From: Phorcus lineatus
Lineage: Eukaryota; Mollusca; Gastropoda; Trochida; Trochidae
Assembly: GCA_921293015.1 (NCBI GenBank)
Contig: OV121095.1
Coordinates: forward strand, 33,515,484 to 33,579,483
Direction: 5' to 3'
Length of the DNA: 64,000 bases
Shown here: positions 58,101 through 60,615 of the stretch, one piece after another
How the letters are laid out: every line of letters begins with the position of its first letter
Numbering within the stretch: the stretch's first letter is position 1
Translations under genes and position numbers: made by a program
Notes under the pieces: generated by a model
Seen by the model: the letters and a program-made list of their open reading frames with translations, nothing else
Databases searched by the model: none
Told to the model about the DNA's origin: nothing

Positions 58101-60244
58101 CTGTGATTTTCTATATAGCACCAAATGGCGAGCAGATTCCTGCGAACCTTGTCAGACAGGCTGATGGGGATTATAAAGTGGAATGGACTCCAAATATGGC
58201 AGGTAAGTAATTAAAAAACATTAAGTGTACAACATCCTGCTTCATCAGTGTAATTGAATCCGCTGATCGAGCTCCATCCATATACCCTGATCACTTTCGA
58301 GCAAAATTCCCCGTACGGCTGGCGTGGCTTGATGTTTGTGGCTGTGCTCACCTGTTATTGTTTAAACCAATGAAATGTCGTCATCCAAGGAACTTGAAGG
58401 TACTCTTTTGAATTTTACATCCGGGTTGTGCCGCTGTTGCTGGATGCGAGTCTTCTCATTGGCTGGTTAGACAGCTAGCGATACGAGGCTTTTGGCCTAA
58501 AGGATATCAGGGTATATGGAAGGCGCTGGATCAGCAGATGATATTACGCTGATGTAGCAGGATGAGTGTACAATAGTTAAAAAATTATGTTTCAATATTT
58601 AAAAAGGTTAACAATATTGGTTACCGTTATTATATTTCATTCCTAAAGTCTAGCCGAAATTGGATCTGTAAAAATATTTGTTGTTGTTGAATATAGATGA
58701 TGATGTGTGAAAACCCTGTTGATCTAAATCAAATTCGTTTTAAAGTTAATAAATTGTTGTCTTATGTTATTTGAATTAAAGCCATTTGTTTTGTAAGAGT
58801 TTTGTATCATTATGCATAAATTTAAATTGTTGAATAGCAATTGTTTCCTATAAATAAGTTACAAGATTTTTTCATGTAAACCTTTTGTTTAGTATTTTTT
58901 GTAATCAAAGACAAAATAATAACATTGTATTTGATCAATCATTCAGGAATGAAAAGAAATTTTTTTCGAACAAATACATAACATACTCTCTATCTCTCTC
59001 CAGGTCGCCACTCCGTTGACGTGTTGTTCTCTGGACAACAAATCGCGGGCAGTCCTTTCTTCATCAACGTGTTTGACATCAACAAGATCCGCGTGGACAA
59101 CTTCTACAACGGAAGTGTGGGAGACACAGCAGGCTTCAATGGTAAGGACTCTTTTGAAGCAACTTTACACTGAAATTTTAGTCAAGATTTTATCGAAAGT
59201 CAATATCTTTATGATGTCAAAATTTTGTGGAAGATCAATTTCTTTATGATTAACCCTTTTTTCTATCACAATAGATGTAACTTCTTTGAGTGGCATTTTA
59301 TATTTTAAATAGTAAATTTATGGATAGCTTGATAACCGTGTTAGTATCTACACCAAAATGTCCCATCTCTATGCAATAAAGAAGTTGTTGGTTCATAAAT
59401 TTCCTATTTCTACAATAAATGAAGTTCAGATTCTTGACCAATTTTCAACGGTATAGAAAAAATATAAGAATGACTGGCACAATGACACTTTGGTGTAATA
59501 AAGAAGTTGATCATCTGTTTAGAACTTGTTTGATCTTTTCTACTATCTTTAAAAACGATTCTCAAGCAGTGAAGCTAAATAATACTGTTCTAGGCACTTT
59601 CAAATAATTTTTCCATTGACCCTGAAAAAACAGCAAAAAAAGAGTTTACAGCCTAATAAATATATGAATCCTACTTTGAAATAAAACTATATGCTATAAC
59701 AAAGTAGCGATCACACTATTTGCAAAAGTCAAATTGTATTACTTTTACTGGTGAGGTTCCTTGTTGGATTCTAATCCATGTGCTCAAAGTCAAGCATTAA
59801 TCTCAAGCACTGATTATAAACACAACTTTTCCACTAAACCATTATACCATGACACTATCCACAATATAACAATGCACCACATCTTTGAAATCTTTGATTA
59901 ATTGGTTCCAAAAACTATTCACAGAAAGGAAACATAGAATCAAGTGCCAACATCCAATAATATTGGATTCCTCTGAATTGGCAAGTCAGAATGGTTTGGA
60001 AAAACAAATTCAAAATAGATGTTGTGATTAATTTTTATAAAATTTGAAAAAAAAAATTTGTTTTCAGTTGACTGCAGCCAGGCAGGTAAAGCTGACCAGG
60101 TAGTCCGAGTGGTCAGTCCGTCTGGACGCAATGTTCCAGTGGATGTCCAGGAACACAGAGTAAATGAGTACGCGGTCAGCTATGTCCCCCAGGAGGTTGG
60201 TCGACACAAAATACATCTCACCTACGGCTCCATGGAACACCCTG
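3791..60244 (+). CDS. Filamin-type actin cross-linker with three CH domains (3'-incomplete, 38 exons)
   Basis: This entry spans the whole gene; the exons are listed separately. The protein should bind F-actin through N-terminal calponin-homology domains and cross-link or scaffold it through a rod of filamin Ig-like repeats, linking cortical actin to membrane and signalling partners. Seen here: CH1 at about residues 31-140, CH2 145-245, CH3 250-345, then 16 complete filamin repeats from about 354 to 1796 and a partial 17th (1797-1876). Nearly all repeats carry the strand G ending GSPF/GSPY followed by V.D, and the TP..G motif. Vertebrate filamins have two CH domains and 24 repeats with two hinges. 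Three CH domains match, as I recall, Drosophila jitterbug, so this is probably the invertebrate Jbug-type filamin rather than the direct FLNA/B/C counterpart. No hinge or dimerisation repeat is seen; they would lie beyond the window. All exon junctions keep frame with GT-AG introns. Confidence 0.95.
7487..7915. mobile_element. Degenerate family A inverted-repeat element (third copy)
   Basis: It starts TTAAAGAGACACTATTTGAT and then follows the 1291/14224 elements in order: AATACCAAACTTTATGAGTGGTGTCATTT, the GTGACAATAT segment, and GTCAAATAGTCAAACATAATTTTG. Divergence is high and the right end is approximate. This is an older copy of the same family. Confidence 0.55.
8914..9374. repeat. 43-bp minisatellite, about 10 copies
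   Basis: The unit contains GTGGTCATCTAAACATATTT followed by ATTACACTCGGACTAGTGAACTA. Starts of GTGGTCATC are 43 bp apart (for example 9002 and 9045). The last unit is truncated. Each junction contains ACTAGTGAACTAGT, a near-palindrome. Copies differ by a few substitutions only. Confidence 0.9.
10474..11379 (+). mobile_element. Truncated pogo/Tigger-type DNA transposon
   Basis: The terminal inverted repeats are about 24 bp: the left end starts CAGTCAGACCCCGATAATCC and the inverse of the right end CAGTCAGACCTCGATAATCC, flanked by TA on both sides (10472-10473 and 11380-11381). A TA duplication and this TIR style fit the pogo/Tigger branch of Tc1/mariner. Several TCCGAACG boxes lie near both ends and may be subterminal transposase-binding sites. 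At 906 bp it is far shorter than an autonomous element (usually over 2 kb); the catalytic part is missing. Confidence 0.85.
10890..11291 (+). pseudogene. Remnant Tigger/CENP-B-like transposase, DNA-binding part only
   Basis: An open frame of 133 residues starts MASPAPKRKRFEITASQKRE. It contains a CENP-B-type helix-turn-helix with the typical stretches KHQKLEEALYVWI, GYSRGWLFRFKSRH and a GEAASAD end. The first (psq-type) helix-turn-helix looks internally deleted, running from FKQENVKASF straight into the linker. After AASADKTAV the frame ends within 12 residues, so the DDE catalytic domain is absent. It cannot transpose by itself. The intact short frame could still encode a DNA-binding peptide, but expression is unknown. 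Confidence 0.75.
11755..12311. repeat. Tandem repeat, about 185-bp unit, 3 copies
   Basis: Three successive copies share AATTTCAATCATCAGCACTT, AATGAATCAAGACCTGTCAT and CTGCAATTGACATGG. Copy starts are near 11755, 11942 and 12125. Divergence between copies is modest, so this is a satellite-like expansion in intron 1. Confidence 0.8.
14224..14700. mobile_element. Miniature inverted-repeat element, family A copy 2
   Basis: It begins TTAAAGAGCCACTCCGTGAG and ends GAGTGGCTCTTTAA. The outermost 14 bases are a perfect inverted pair, and both ends are TTAA, which fits a TTAA target duplication. The interior is nearly identical to 1291-1769, so these copies moved recently. It has no open frame of note. 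Confidence 0.85.
15266..15455 (+). CDS. Filamin exon 2: end of CH1, start of CH2
   Basis: Completes codon 115 and runs to residue 177. It begins GSEDIVNGSLKLILGLIWHL, the highly conserved last helix of CH1 (human filamins: DGNLKLILGLIWTL, from memory). CH2 opens with KLPAKKLMLAWLKAVVP and includes ISNFTSDWNDG, the CH2 signature. The acceptor is TTACAG and the donor is CA|GTGAGT, phase 2. Confidence 0.96.
15456..16300. other. Intron 2
   Basis: 845 bp, AT-rich; nothing recognisable beyond the splice sites. Confidence 0.75.
16301..16366 (+). CDS. Filamin exon 3: CH2 middle (66 nt)
   Basis: Encodes HAVIDYCQPGLCPNWRQLNR plus AN, residues 178-199. This matches the CH2 loop of filamins (..DSCAPGLCPDW.. 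in human, from memory). It is too short to be found by length alone but is certain from the continuous frame with exons 2 and 4 and the TTGCAG and GTAAGT sites. Confidence 0.95.
17089..17232. mobile_element. Foldback (palindromic) element
   Basis: Two inverted arms of about 60 bp face each other: TGAGATCCATAAAACCAAGG at the left and its inverse ending TTTATGGATCTCA at the right, continuing through TTTTCGAA, TTAGCACTAAG and AGTCATAAG. The loop is about 20 bp. It could form a strong hairpin in RNA or single-stranded DNA. Confidence 0.8.
20889..20950. repeat. Dispersed repeat tail with CTCA microsatellite
   Basis: Reads GAACGCCGCTAATGGCTGAA through CAAGCGGCGTTAAACAATAA into a run of ACTC. This tail form (..GCGGCGTTAAAC + CTCA repeats) is one I associate with dispersed retroposons of molluscs; the 5' part is not identified. 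A short piece of GCGGCG/TTAGCGGCGCTAAAC also occurs near 4765. Confidence 0.55.
20962..21238. repeat. 48-bp minisatellite, about 5.7 copies
   Basis: The unit is GAAAATAGGAAAGTGAAATC followed by CAAATCTATATTATGTAAATCAAGAGAA. The 48-bp period is a multiple of three, so both strands stay open and yield repetitive artificial peptides. No splice or start signals support translation. Confidence 0.9.
21472..21685 (+). CDS. Filamin exon 4: end of CH2, start of CH3
   Basis: Residues 200-271. KLENCRDAMMLAKDKFAIP and the VRPEDLSSPHLDDLSGMTYL segment are the closing helices of CH2 (filamin: ..LGIPQVITPEEI...DEHSVMTYLSQF). Then PGYHATLRNVNALMTQGHIK starts another CH domain instead of the linker to repeat 1 expected in a two-CH filamin. 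The donor is ACC|GTAAGT, phase 0. Confidence 0.95.
22167..22266 (+). CDS. Filamin exon 5: CH3 middle
   Basis: Encodes SSWNDGSQLINLVKSLGQNP and on to NLKRG, residues 272-304 plus one base. DFT|SSWNDGSQL repeats the CH2 motif NFTSDWNDGVNL of exon 2, which shows directly that a third CH domain follows CH2. The acceptor is ATACAG|AG; using the AG two bases later would break the frame. The donor is G|GTATGT. Confidence 0.92.
22287..22403. mobile_element. Small foldback element in intron 5
   Basis: GGGCCTGTTCCACAA near 22287 pairs with TTGTAGAACAGGCCC near 22389, with ACAATTGATT repeated inside. It is about 115 bp, noncoding, and resembles a short inverted-repeat transposon. Confidence 0.6.
22963..23150 (+). 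CDS. Filamin exon 6: end of CH3, linker, start of repeat 1
   Basis: Residues 305-367. GIESGRRLGVEPILTAKEIA and EADKEHLGIMAYAAYFTHL close CH3, with the same helix order as the end of CH2. A short linker (KPVKSLADKATID) leads to strand A of filamin repeat 1 (NVYVGQE). Intron phase is 0 at the donor GAG|GTGATG. The last 22 nt of this exon are also the start of a tandem repeat filling intron 6. Confidence 0.93.
23128..23530. repeat. About 100-bp tandem repeat starting inside exon 6
   Basis: Four copies and a fragment. Copy 1 begins in exon 6 (GAATGTCTATGTCGGACAAG) and continues through the donor into GATGTTTTAACTGTTGTCAA. Later copies start near 23226, 23326 and 23422. Copy 2 lost the donor GT (AGAGATGATG); copy 3 keeps AAGAA|GTGATG. 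Confidence 0.85.
23613..23765 (+). CDS. Filamin exon 7: repeat 1
   Basis: Residues 368-418: KTFRLTIDDDVSAGDFRAEV then GPDSIPP and SFTPSEMGQHR. The D.SAGD..AEV..P pattern and TPSEMG are filamin Ig hallmarks. Phase 0 at both ends; exons 7 and 8 are outside the later phase 1 series. Acceptor TTTCAG, donor AGG|GTATGT. Confidence 0.93.
24574..24702 (+). CDS. Filamin exon 8: end of repeat 1, start of repeat 2
   Basis: Residues 419-461: LNVYCRNEPLNSCPIPFKVS is strands F-G of repeat 1, with NSCPIPFKV replacing the usual GSPF.V. Then strand A of repeat 2 (KVTFKPVDKCPVGVITELK). Phase 0 at both ends; donor AAG|GTGATA. Confidence 0.92.
25072..25201 (+). CDS. Filamin exon 9: repeat 2
   Basis: Residues 462-504 plus one base: VDTSSAGQGDVRMEVETPSG and GVYTANFTPAEVG, typical strands B-E. 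This exon shifts the intron phase from 0 to 1 and starts the phase 1 series. Acceptor TTCAG, donor G|GTGAGG. Confidence 0.94.
25580..25717 (+). CDS. Filamin exon 10: end of repeat 2, start of repeat 3 (138 nt)
   Basis: Residues 505-550: GDHRVTVQYDNEHISGSPFI then VKAYDPSMVKV, a near-consensus filamin F-G hairpin and the D-P-S-.-V link to the next repeat. It is the first 138-nt member of the repeating exon series. Phase 1-1. Confidence 0.95.
26204..26377 (+). CDS. Filamin exon 11: repeat 3 (174 nt)
   Basis: Residues 551-608: ADSQMAGDGELSCTVTHAGQ to VDFTPQGAGVYKVNMYYNN. It is the 174-nt member that encodes most of an odd-numbered repeat in one exon. Acceptor CCCCAG; donor AGAG|GTGGGT. Phase 1-1. 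Confidence 0.95.
26824..26970 (+). CDS. Filamin exon 12: end of repeat 3, start of repeat 4 (147 nt)
   Basis: Residues 609-657: GSPYTLEIVDSSMVSVSGDG then LSLVPVNKTANFNV and NISVDIT. The VSGDGL.LVP signature marks strand A of even-numbered repeats in this gene. Phase 1-1, donor T|GTGAGT. Confidence 0.95.
26971..30424. other. Intron 12 (3.5 kb)
   Basis: Three loosely similar segments near 28850, 29040 and 29160 share ACCTGTCA..ATCACAAGATCACCTG-type text, an old tandem duplication. A GC-richer patch at 29640-29810 ends in a strong donor (CAACAG|GTAAGG). An open frame at 27554-27790 has no recognisable domain. Otherwise AT-rich. Confidence 0.65.
29791..29809 (+). CDS. Possible internal alternative first exon (coding part)
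   Basis: ATG at 29791 gives MSLTTT and one base before a near-perfect donor CAG|GTAAGG at 29810. Joined to exon 13 the phase fits, giving M-S-L-T-T-T-A-P-S-G, and APSG is exactly the motif other even repeats have here. It would start a short filamin lacking the CH domains. Against it: a second ATG at 29778 is in another frame, and I see no promoter element. Speculative. Confidence 0.25.
30425..30508 (+). CDS. Filamin exon 13: repeat 4 middle (84 nt)
   Basis: Residues 658-685: SPSGKNVQSRLVHKGGGSTL and VEYIPQETG. It is the first 84-nt member, carrying the (A/S)P.G...P.R turn and the Y.P.E.G motif. Phase 1-1. Confidence 0.93.
30509..31306. other. Intron 13 with foldback
   Basis: Holds a foldback at 30659-30778 and, just after it, two TGACGTCA CRE-like palindromes (about 30868 and 30912) in a GC-richer block to about 30990. 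The foldback and block may belong to one noncoding transposon. Confidence 0.6.
30659..30778. mobile_element. Foldback element in intron 13
   Basis: Arms of about 55 bp: left TTAAACGACCTTCCATTGAA to GTTAATGATTCAGTAT, right the inverse, ATACTAAATCATTAACGAG to TTAATGGAAGGAAGTTTA. A central loop of about 10 bp separates them. Confidence 0.75.
31307..31447 (+). CDS. Filamin exon 14: end of repeat 4, start of repeat 5 (141 nt)
   Basis: Residues 686-732: GDYDISVSYNNEPIRGSPFV then CKVYD, VGKVIVSNMPKV and SVMFD. One codon longer than the 138-nt norm. Donor A|GTAAGT, phase 1, followed by the longest intron after intron 1 (6.9 kb). Confidence 0.94.
31690..32185. repeat. 67-68-bp minisatellite, about 6-7 copies
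   Basis: The unit is CGTAAAAGTTTACATCAACC, AGTGCCTCTAGAGACTCTGT and GGAAGCATCCTTGAAGGTGT plus AATTAGGT. Successive CGTAAAAG starts are at 31833, 31901, 31968, 32035, 32102 and 32159; the last unit is shortened. Confidence 0.88.
32800..34850 (-). ncRNA. Candidate nested antisense spliced transcript
   Basis: Reading the minus strand, four blocks are bounded by good splice sites. Block 1 ends at 34602 with AAACCAAA|GTAAGT. Block 2 spans 34330-34257 (acceptor TTTACATAG, donor GTAAGTATG). Block 3 spans 33163-33087 (acceptor TTTCTTAAG, donor GTAAGT). Block 4 starts at 32861 after TTCTGTTTCAG. Blocks 2 and 3 both open with GTGT(G/T)CACTGAACCA, suggesting exon duplication. Joining 2 to 3 gives a stop soon after the junction, so it is probably noncoding. 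The 5' end and the poly(A) site are not visible. Found by pattern only. Confidence 0.3.
36752..36990. repeat. About 124-bp tandem duplication
   Basis: Two copies share CTGATTACATAACCYACATG, CTGCTGTG..GGTTTTATTA and ACTTCCACAGCATCTCCACT. They start near 36752 and 36876. They precede the inverted partner of the segment at 31590. Confidence 0.75.
37060..37255 (-). repeat. Inverted partner of the 31590-31760 segment
   Basis: On the minus strand this reads CCTATAAAAAAAAATTTCC, then GCAAAATTTTACCATC and GGTGAAGGTGAAAAAG, with dispersed GATGCATC words. The plus strand at 31590-31760 has the same order, CCTATAAAAAAAATTTCC and CAAAATTTTACCATCGCC, followed by a TTTTCACCTTCACC box whose local orientation differs. 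Part of a dispersed noncoding repeat. Confidence 0.55.
37252..37362. mobile_element. Small foldback element in intron 14
   Basis: CTTTCACAAAGCAACCTTTA near 37252 pairs with CTTAAGGCTTTGTGAAGGAG near 37338; ACTAAGGTTA recurs inside. It is noncoding and short. Confidence 0.55.
38377..38544 (+). CDS. Filamin exon 15: repeat 5 (168 nt)
   Basis: Residues 733-788: IDASRAGSGNIEIRVNEGRV to EMTFNDSPVD. ID.S.AG.G is the signature of odd repeats. Two codons shorter than the 174-nt norm. Acceptor TTCTAG; donor GACG|GTGAGT. The donor surroundings are echoed twice downstream in intron 15. Confidence 0.94.
38530..38930. repeat. Tandem repeat beginning at the exon 15 donor, 3 copies
   Basis: The exon end and donor CCTGTAGACG|GTGAGT with TTTAACACGTGAACTGATC recur as TTCATG|GTAAGTTTAACACA (GT at 38687) and TTGATG|GTGAGTTTAACACG (GT at 38806). 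Each is followed by TGTTTTTATCACTT and GTCAATTCATT. Both echoes keep a sound donor consensus. Confidence 0.85.
39589..39735 (+). CDS. Filamin exon 16: end of repeat 5, start of repeat 6 (147 nt)
   Basis: Residues 789-837: DSPWTVRIIDPNSIKVSGNG then LDRVPINTQAFFVI and ISIHIK. Asp replaces the usual Gly of GSP. Phase 1-1, donor G|GTAAAT. Confidence 0.94.
39736..41488. other. Intron 16, nothing recognised
   Basis: 1.75 kb of AT-rich sequence. Open frames on the minus strand (40541-40741 and others) are low-complexity and lack domains. GATTTCACTGT/AATTTCACT words recur at 41160-41360. Confidence 0.65.
41489..41572 (+). CDS. Filamin exon 17: repeat 6 middle (84 nt)
   Basis: Residues 838-865: APDGSTTPCNVHVDSGGVTV and AEYIPRSVG. 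Standard 84-nt member; acceptor ATATAG, donor G|GTAAGT, phase 1-1. Confidence 0.93.
41839..41976 (+). CDS. Filamin exon 18: end of repeat 6, start of repeat 7 (138 nt)
   Basis: Residues 866-911: GDHTIKVMYNDTEIADSPFV then AKAYDTSAITVTQPPDGV and PINFE. Again Asp in place of Gly before SPF. Donor A|GTAAGT. Confidence 0.94.
42694..42861 (+). CDS. Filamin exon 19: repeat 7 (168 nt)
   Basis: Residues 912-967: IDVSQAGEGQLQIMVNNGNL to VDISFNDEPLP. Contains SFTPVEPG. Acceptor ATATCAG, donor CCTG|GTAAGT. Confidence 0.95.
43095..43428. mobile_element. Miniature inverted-repeat element with TA target sites
   Basis: The left end CCGTATTCGACGTGATAAGC and right end GCTTATTAAGTCGAATACGG are inverse over about 24 bp, flanked by TA at 43093-43094 and 43429-43430. 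Several GGGCGCTTA words lie subterminally at both ends. The 334-bp length and TA flanks fit a non-autonomous Tc1/mariner-type element. Confidence 0.82.
43769..43906 (+). CDS. Filamin exon 20: end of repeat 7, start of repeat 8 (138 nt)
   Basis: Residues 968-1013: VSPLMCNAVDASATITEIPS then QPINEESHFLI and SSAVEIT. Divergent: Val replaces the Gly of GSP, the VSG.GL.LVP motif of the other even repeats is absent, and it is three codons shorter than the 147-nt series. Frame and splice sites are sound (TTTTCAG; G|GTAAAA, a weaker donor). Confidence 0.9.
43907..45502. other. Intron 20, nothing recognised
   Basis: 1.6 kb, AT-rich. An open frame at 45089-45383 has no domain and is rich in Phe/Lys from A/T runs. 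Confidence 0.65.
45503..45586 (+). CDS. Filamin exon 21: repeat 8 middle (84 nt)
   Basis: Residues 1014-1041: APSGQVVPARIIGNGTSGYS and VEYTPREIG, close to the filamin consensus. Acceptor TTTTAG, donor G|GTTAGT. Confidence 0.94.
46061..46198 (+). CDS. Filamin exon 22: end of repeat 8, start of repeat 9 (138 nt)
   Basis: Residues 1042-1087: GTYVVKASLSGVAIKGSPFR then VKTYDPSLVKVSKMPQGVVG and TKFI. Acceptor CCTGTAG, donor ATTG|GTAAGT, phase 1-1. Confidence 0.95.
46461..46634 (+). CDS. Filamin exon 23: repeat 9 (174 nt)
   Basis: Residues 1088-1145: VDASAAGEGTLELAISANGR to AVITYNGQHVP. Local GC content is higher than in other exons (GGTGGGGGGCGGTTCGAGG). Acceptor CAATAG; donor CCTG|GTGGGT. Confidence 0.95.
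46635..47506. other. Intron 23
   Basis: Contains the possible alternative terminal exon at 46740-46864. The remainder is AT-rich with nothing recognised. Confidence 0.65.
46740..46864 (+). CDS. Possible alternative terminal exon
   Basis: Preceded by a strong acceptor (TTTCATTCTCTTCCACAG) at the correct phase. Joined to exon 23 it reads G|AC and stays open: DVAPSLIPTHPLFLNELYSS and on to AIFQE, then TAA at 46862. It would end the protein about 41 residues after repeat 9 strand G begins, giving a short form with three CH domains and about nine repeats. No AATAAA is seen close downstream and the peptide has no known domain, so chance is possible. Confidence 0.3.
47507..47653 (+). CDS. Filamin exon 24: end of repeat 9, start of repeat 10 (147 nt)
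   Basis: Residues 1146-1194: GSPFMINFMDAGNISVSGDG then LSLVPCHRATHFNI and NIRLT. Donor ACAG|GTAGAG. The donor marks the start of a tandem repeat in intron 24. Confidence 0.95.
47645..47950. repeat. About 95-bp tandem repeat beginning at the exon 24 donor
   Basis: Copies share CTGTCGGATAACTTGTTTAT, GATTGCATGGATAT and ATTACAT, starting at 47661, 47756 and 47851. A fragment at 47931 (TTGACAGGTTCATTGCATGC) repeats the exon end CTGACAG|GT. Confidence 0.85.
47951..49519. other. Rest of intron 24, nothing recognised
   Basis: AT-rich. ATG GTG CGG GAT TGT GG|GTAAGT at 49160-49176 looks like a small exon but does not keep the filamin frame. Nothing else was supported. Confidence 0.6.
49520..49606 (+). 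CDS. Filamin exon 25: repeat 10 middle (87 nt)
   Basis: Residues 1195-1223: APDGRDVPVRIRDVKGDQNY and RIEWTPTMIG. One codon longer than the 84-nt norm. Acceptor ATACACAG, donor ATAG|GTAGGT. Confidence 0.94.
50104..50241 (+). CDS. Filamin exon 26: end of repeat 10, start of repeat 11 (138 nt)
   Basis: Residues 1224-1269: GDHKAVIEYADMPIKGSPFT then VKAFDAANVKVSKIPQGFLG and NSFT. Donor T|GTAAGT, followed by the GAT-rich intron 26. Confidence 0.95.
50305..50620. repeat. (GAT)n-type microsatellite in intron 26
   Basis: Imperfect GAT/ATG triplet repeats fill most of the 389-bp intron and stop about 10 bp before the exon 27 acceptor (ATTGTTACAG). The triplet period keeps several frames open on both strands; the resulting poly-His/poly-Met/poly-Ile frames are artefacts. 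Confidence 0.9.
50631..50804 (+). CDS. Filamin exon 27: repeat 11 (174 nt)
   Basis: Residues 1270-1327: LDASEAGDGNLEIQIVAEGE to INVRFNGDPVP. The split codon T|TG gives Leu where the other odd repeats have Val or Ile. Donor CCAG|GTATGT. Confidence 0.95.
50805..52566. other. Introns 27-28, nothing recognised
   Basis: Two AT-rich introns (751 and 864 bp) either side of exon 28. No repeats or exons were identified. Confidence 0.65.
51556..51702 (+). CDS. Filamin exon 28: end of repeat 11, start of repeat 12 (147 nt)
   Basis: Residues 1328-1376: GSPFVCPVMDSDRIHVSGEG then IKNVPANVLASFKV and GDLNVRVY. Acceptor CTTGCAG; donor TACT|GTAAGT. Confidence 0.95.
52567..52650 (+). CDS. Filamin exon 29: repeat 12 middle (84 nt)
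   Basis: Residues 1377-1404: SPSGHEIPARVSGNAHSAFR and IDYTPHEIG. Acceptor ACCACAG, donor ATTG|GTCAGT. Confidence 0.95.
53073..53210 (+). CDS. Filamin exon 30: end of repeat 12, start of repeat 13 (138 nt)
   Basis: Residues 1405-1450: GLHKVHVEYGGVEVKGSPFT then SNVFDPSLIKVNSPG and RPVHFQ. Acceptor CTGCAG; donor CAGA|GTGAGT. Confidence 0.95.
53211..54469. other. Intron 30
   Basis: Near 53276-53640 a segment starting TTAAAGGGACACAAAG, with TCAAATATGTAACATTTC and AAATGGTGT, loosely follows the family A element and may be an old copy. The rest is AT-rich. Confidence 0.5.
54470..54643 (+). CDS. Filamin exon 31: repeat 13 (174 nt)
   Basis: Residues 1451-1508: IDTSAAGTGELEAEVNCRGS to VTLAFNKYPLP, including LTFTPRDLS. 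Acceptor TTCCAG; donor CCAG|GTGGGC. Confidence 0.95.
55257..55403 (+). CDS. Filamin exon 32: end of repeat 13, start of repeat 14 (147 nt)
   Basis: Residues 1509-1557: GSPYHVEVIDSNSVTLSGEG then LRTAQVYKETWFNL and LDVHIT. Donor ACTA|GTAGGT, which with exon 33 restores Ser (A|GT). Confidence 0.94.
55749..55973 (+). CDS. Filamin exon 33: fused exon, repeat 14 to start of 15 (225 nt)
   Basis: Residues 1558-1632: SPSGNEIPCRLSKKGHVCRA, EYTPLEVG, QHVIDVFFAGTRLTGSPYIS and AYDPSLVRITD. It corresponds to an 87-nt plus a 138-nt exon of the other cassettes joined without an intron at the EVG|Q position. Acceptor TTTTAG, donor ACAG|GTAATA. Confidence 0.94.
56406..56579 (+). CDS. Filamin exon 34: repeat 15 (174 nt)
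   Basis: Residues 1633-1690: VDASKAGIGDLDSVVTHHGR to YDVNVKFNDEQIP, with YTFTPAETGHY. Acceptor TTTCAG; donor CCAG|GTACAT, somewhat weak. Confidence 0.95.
56640..56960. repeat. Dispersed noncoding repeat, copy 1
   Basis: Shares with 60281-60615, in the same order: GTAGCACATT, CCAATTGCAAGA, TTTTAATCAA, TTCACACTAAAATTGCC, and CATTTTGCATAAACTACT followed by TGAAGAAATA. Divergence is considerable; the type of element is unknown. Confidence 0.6.
57082..57240 (+). CDS. Filamin exon 35: end of repeat 15, start of repeat 16 (159 nt)
   Basis: Residues 1691-1743: GCPLIINVEEEHPTFITINF, then FEALNARDRNHFILH and LQIGIK. The most divergent exon: Cys replaces Ser of GSP, the ..VD link is VEE, the VSG.GL motif is missing, and it is four codons longer than the 147-nt norm. 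Donor AAAG|GTTGCC lacks the usual +3/+5 bases, so splicing here may be inefficient or regulated. The frame to exon 36 is correct. Confidence 0.87.
57241..58118. other. Intron 35, nothing recognised
   Basis: 878 bp. Contains TATATATGCAT words at 57560-57600; no other feature. Confidence 0.65.
58119..58202 (+). CDS. Filamin exon 36: repeat 16 middle (84 nt)
   Basis: Residues 1744-1771: APNGEQIPANLVRQADGDYK and VEWTPNMAG. Acceptor CTATATAG, donor GCAG|GTAAGT. Confidence 0.95.
58233..58564. mobile_element. Long-TIR miniature transposon, MULE-like
   Basis: 332 bp with inverted ends of about 59 bp (both starting CATCCTGCT.CATCAG and reaching CCATATACCCTGAT when read inward), roughly 80% alike. 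Both sides are flanked by AGTGTACAA (58224-58232 and 58565-58573), a perfect 9-bp duplication. A 9-bp target duplication with long inverted ends is typical of Mutator-like elements. The interior is noncoding and GC-richer than the surrounding intron 36. Confidence 0.85.
59004..59141 (+). CDS. Filamin exon 37: end of repeat 16, start of repeat 17 (138 nt)
   Basis: Residues 1772-1817: GRHSVDVLFSGQQIAGSPFF then INVFDINKIRVDNFYNG and DTAGFN. Acceptor CTCCAG, donor AATG|GTAAGG. Confidence 0.95.
59142..60067. other. Intron 37, nothing recognised
   Basis: 926 bp, AT-rich; no repeat or exon was supported. Confidence 0.65.
60068..60244 (+). CDS. Filamin exon 38: repeat 17, last exon in the window (177 nt)
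   Basis: Residues 1818-1876: VDCSQAGKADQVVRVVSPSG to IHLTYGSMEHP, with SYVPQEVGRH. It combines a VD.SQAG start with a central SPSG, and ends CCTG|GTAGGT in phase 1. A following exon starting (G)SP... must lie beyond the window; none was found to 64000. Confidence 0.94.
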
Positions 60245-60280
60245 GTAGGTAGCAGATGTTGTTGTTGGTCAGTCATTTTT

Positions 60281-60615
60281 TAAAGCGGCAGTAGCACATT
60301 TTTTAAGAGATCTCACAGAATATTGAATGCTTCCAATTGCAAGACAATGTTTTTTAATCAAACAAAGCAATTTTAAAACGAACATATCATGATCGATTAA
60401 GCTATTCAAATCCATTTCCCTACGTAATGATTAAAAGGTGTTCACACAAAAATGGCCACTGGTGGGTTTTTTTTTAAATTCTTGATTATTTCCTATTGGT
60501 GATCAGGTTGAGTGATGACATTTTTTACTCTCTGAAGATAATGTATTTTGCATAAACTAATGCTATTTGGTAAAAATTGAAGAAATAGATTAATCAAAAT
60601 GTGCTGCTGCCCCTT
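60281..60615. repeat. Dispersed noncoding repeat, copy 2
   Basis: Matches 56640-56960 in order (GTAGCACATT, CCAATTGCAAGACA, TTTTAATCAA, TTCACACAAAAATGGCC, ATTTTGCATAAACTAATG, TTGAAGAAATA). Both copies sit in introns that follow an exon of the 174-nt class. Confidence 0.6.
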
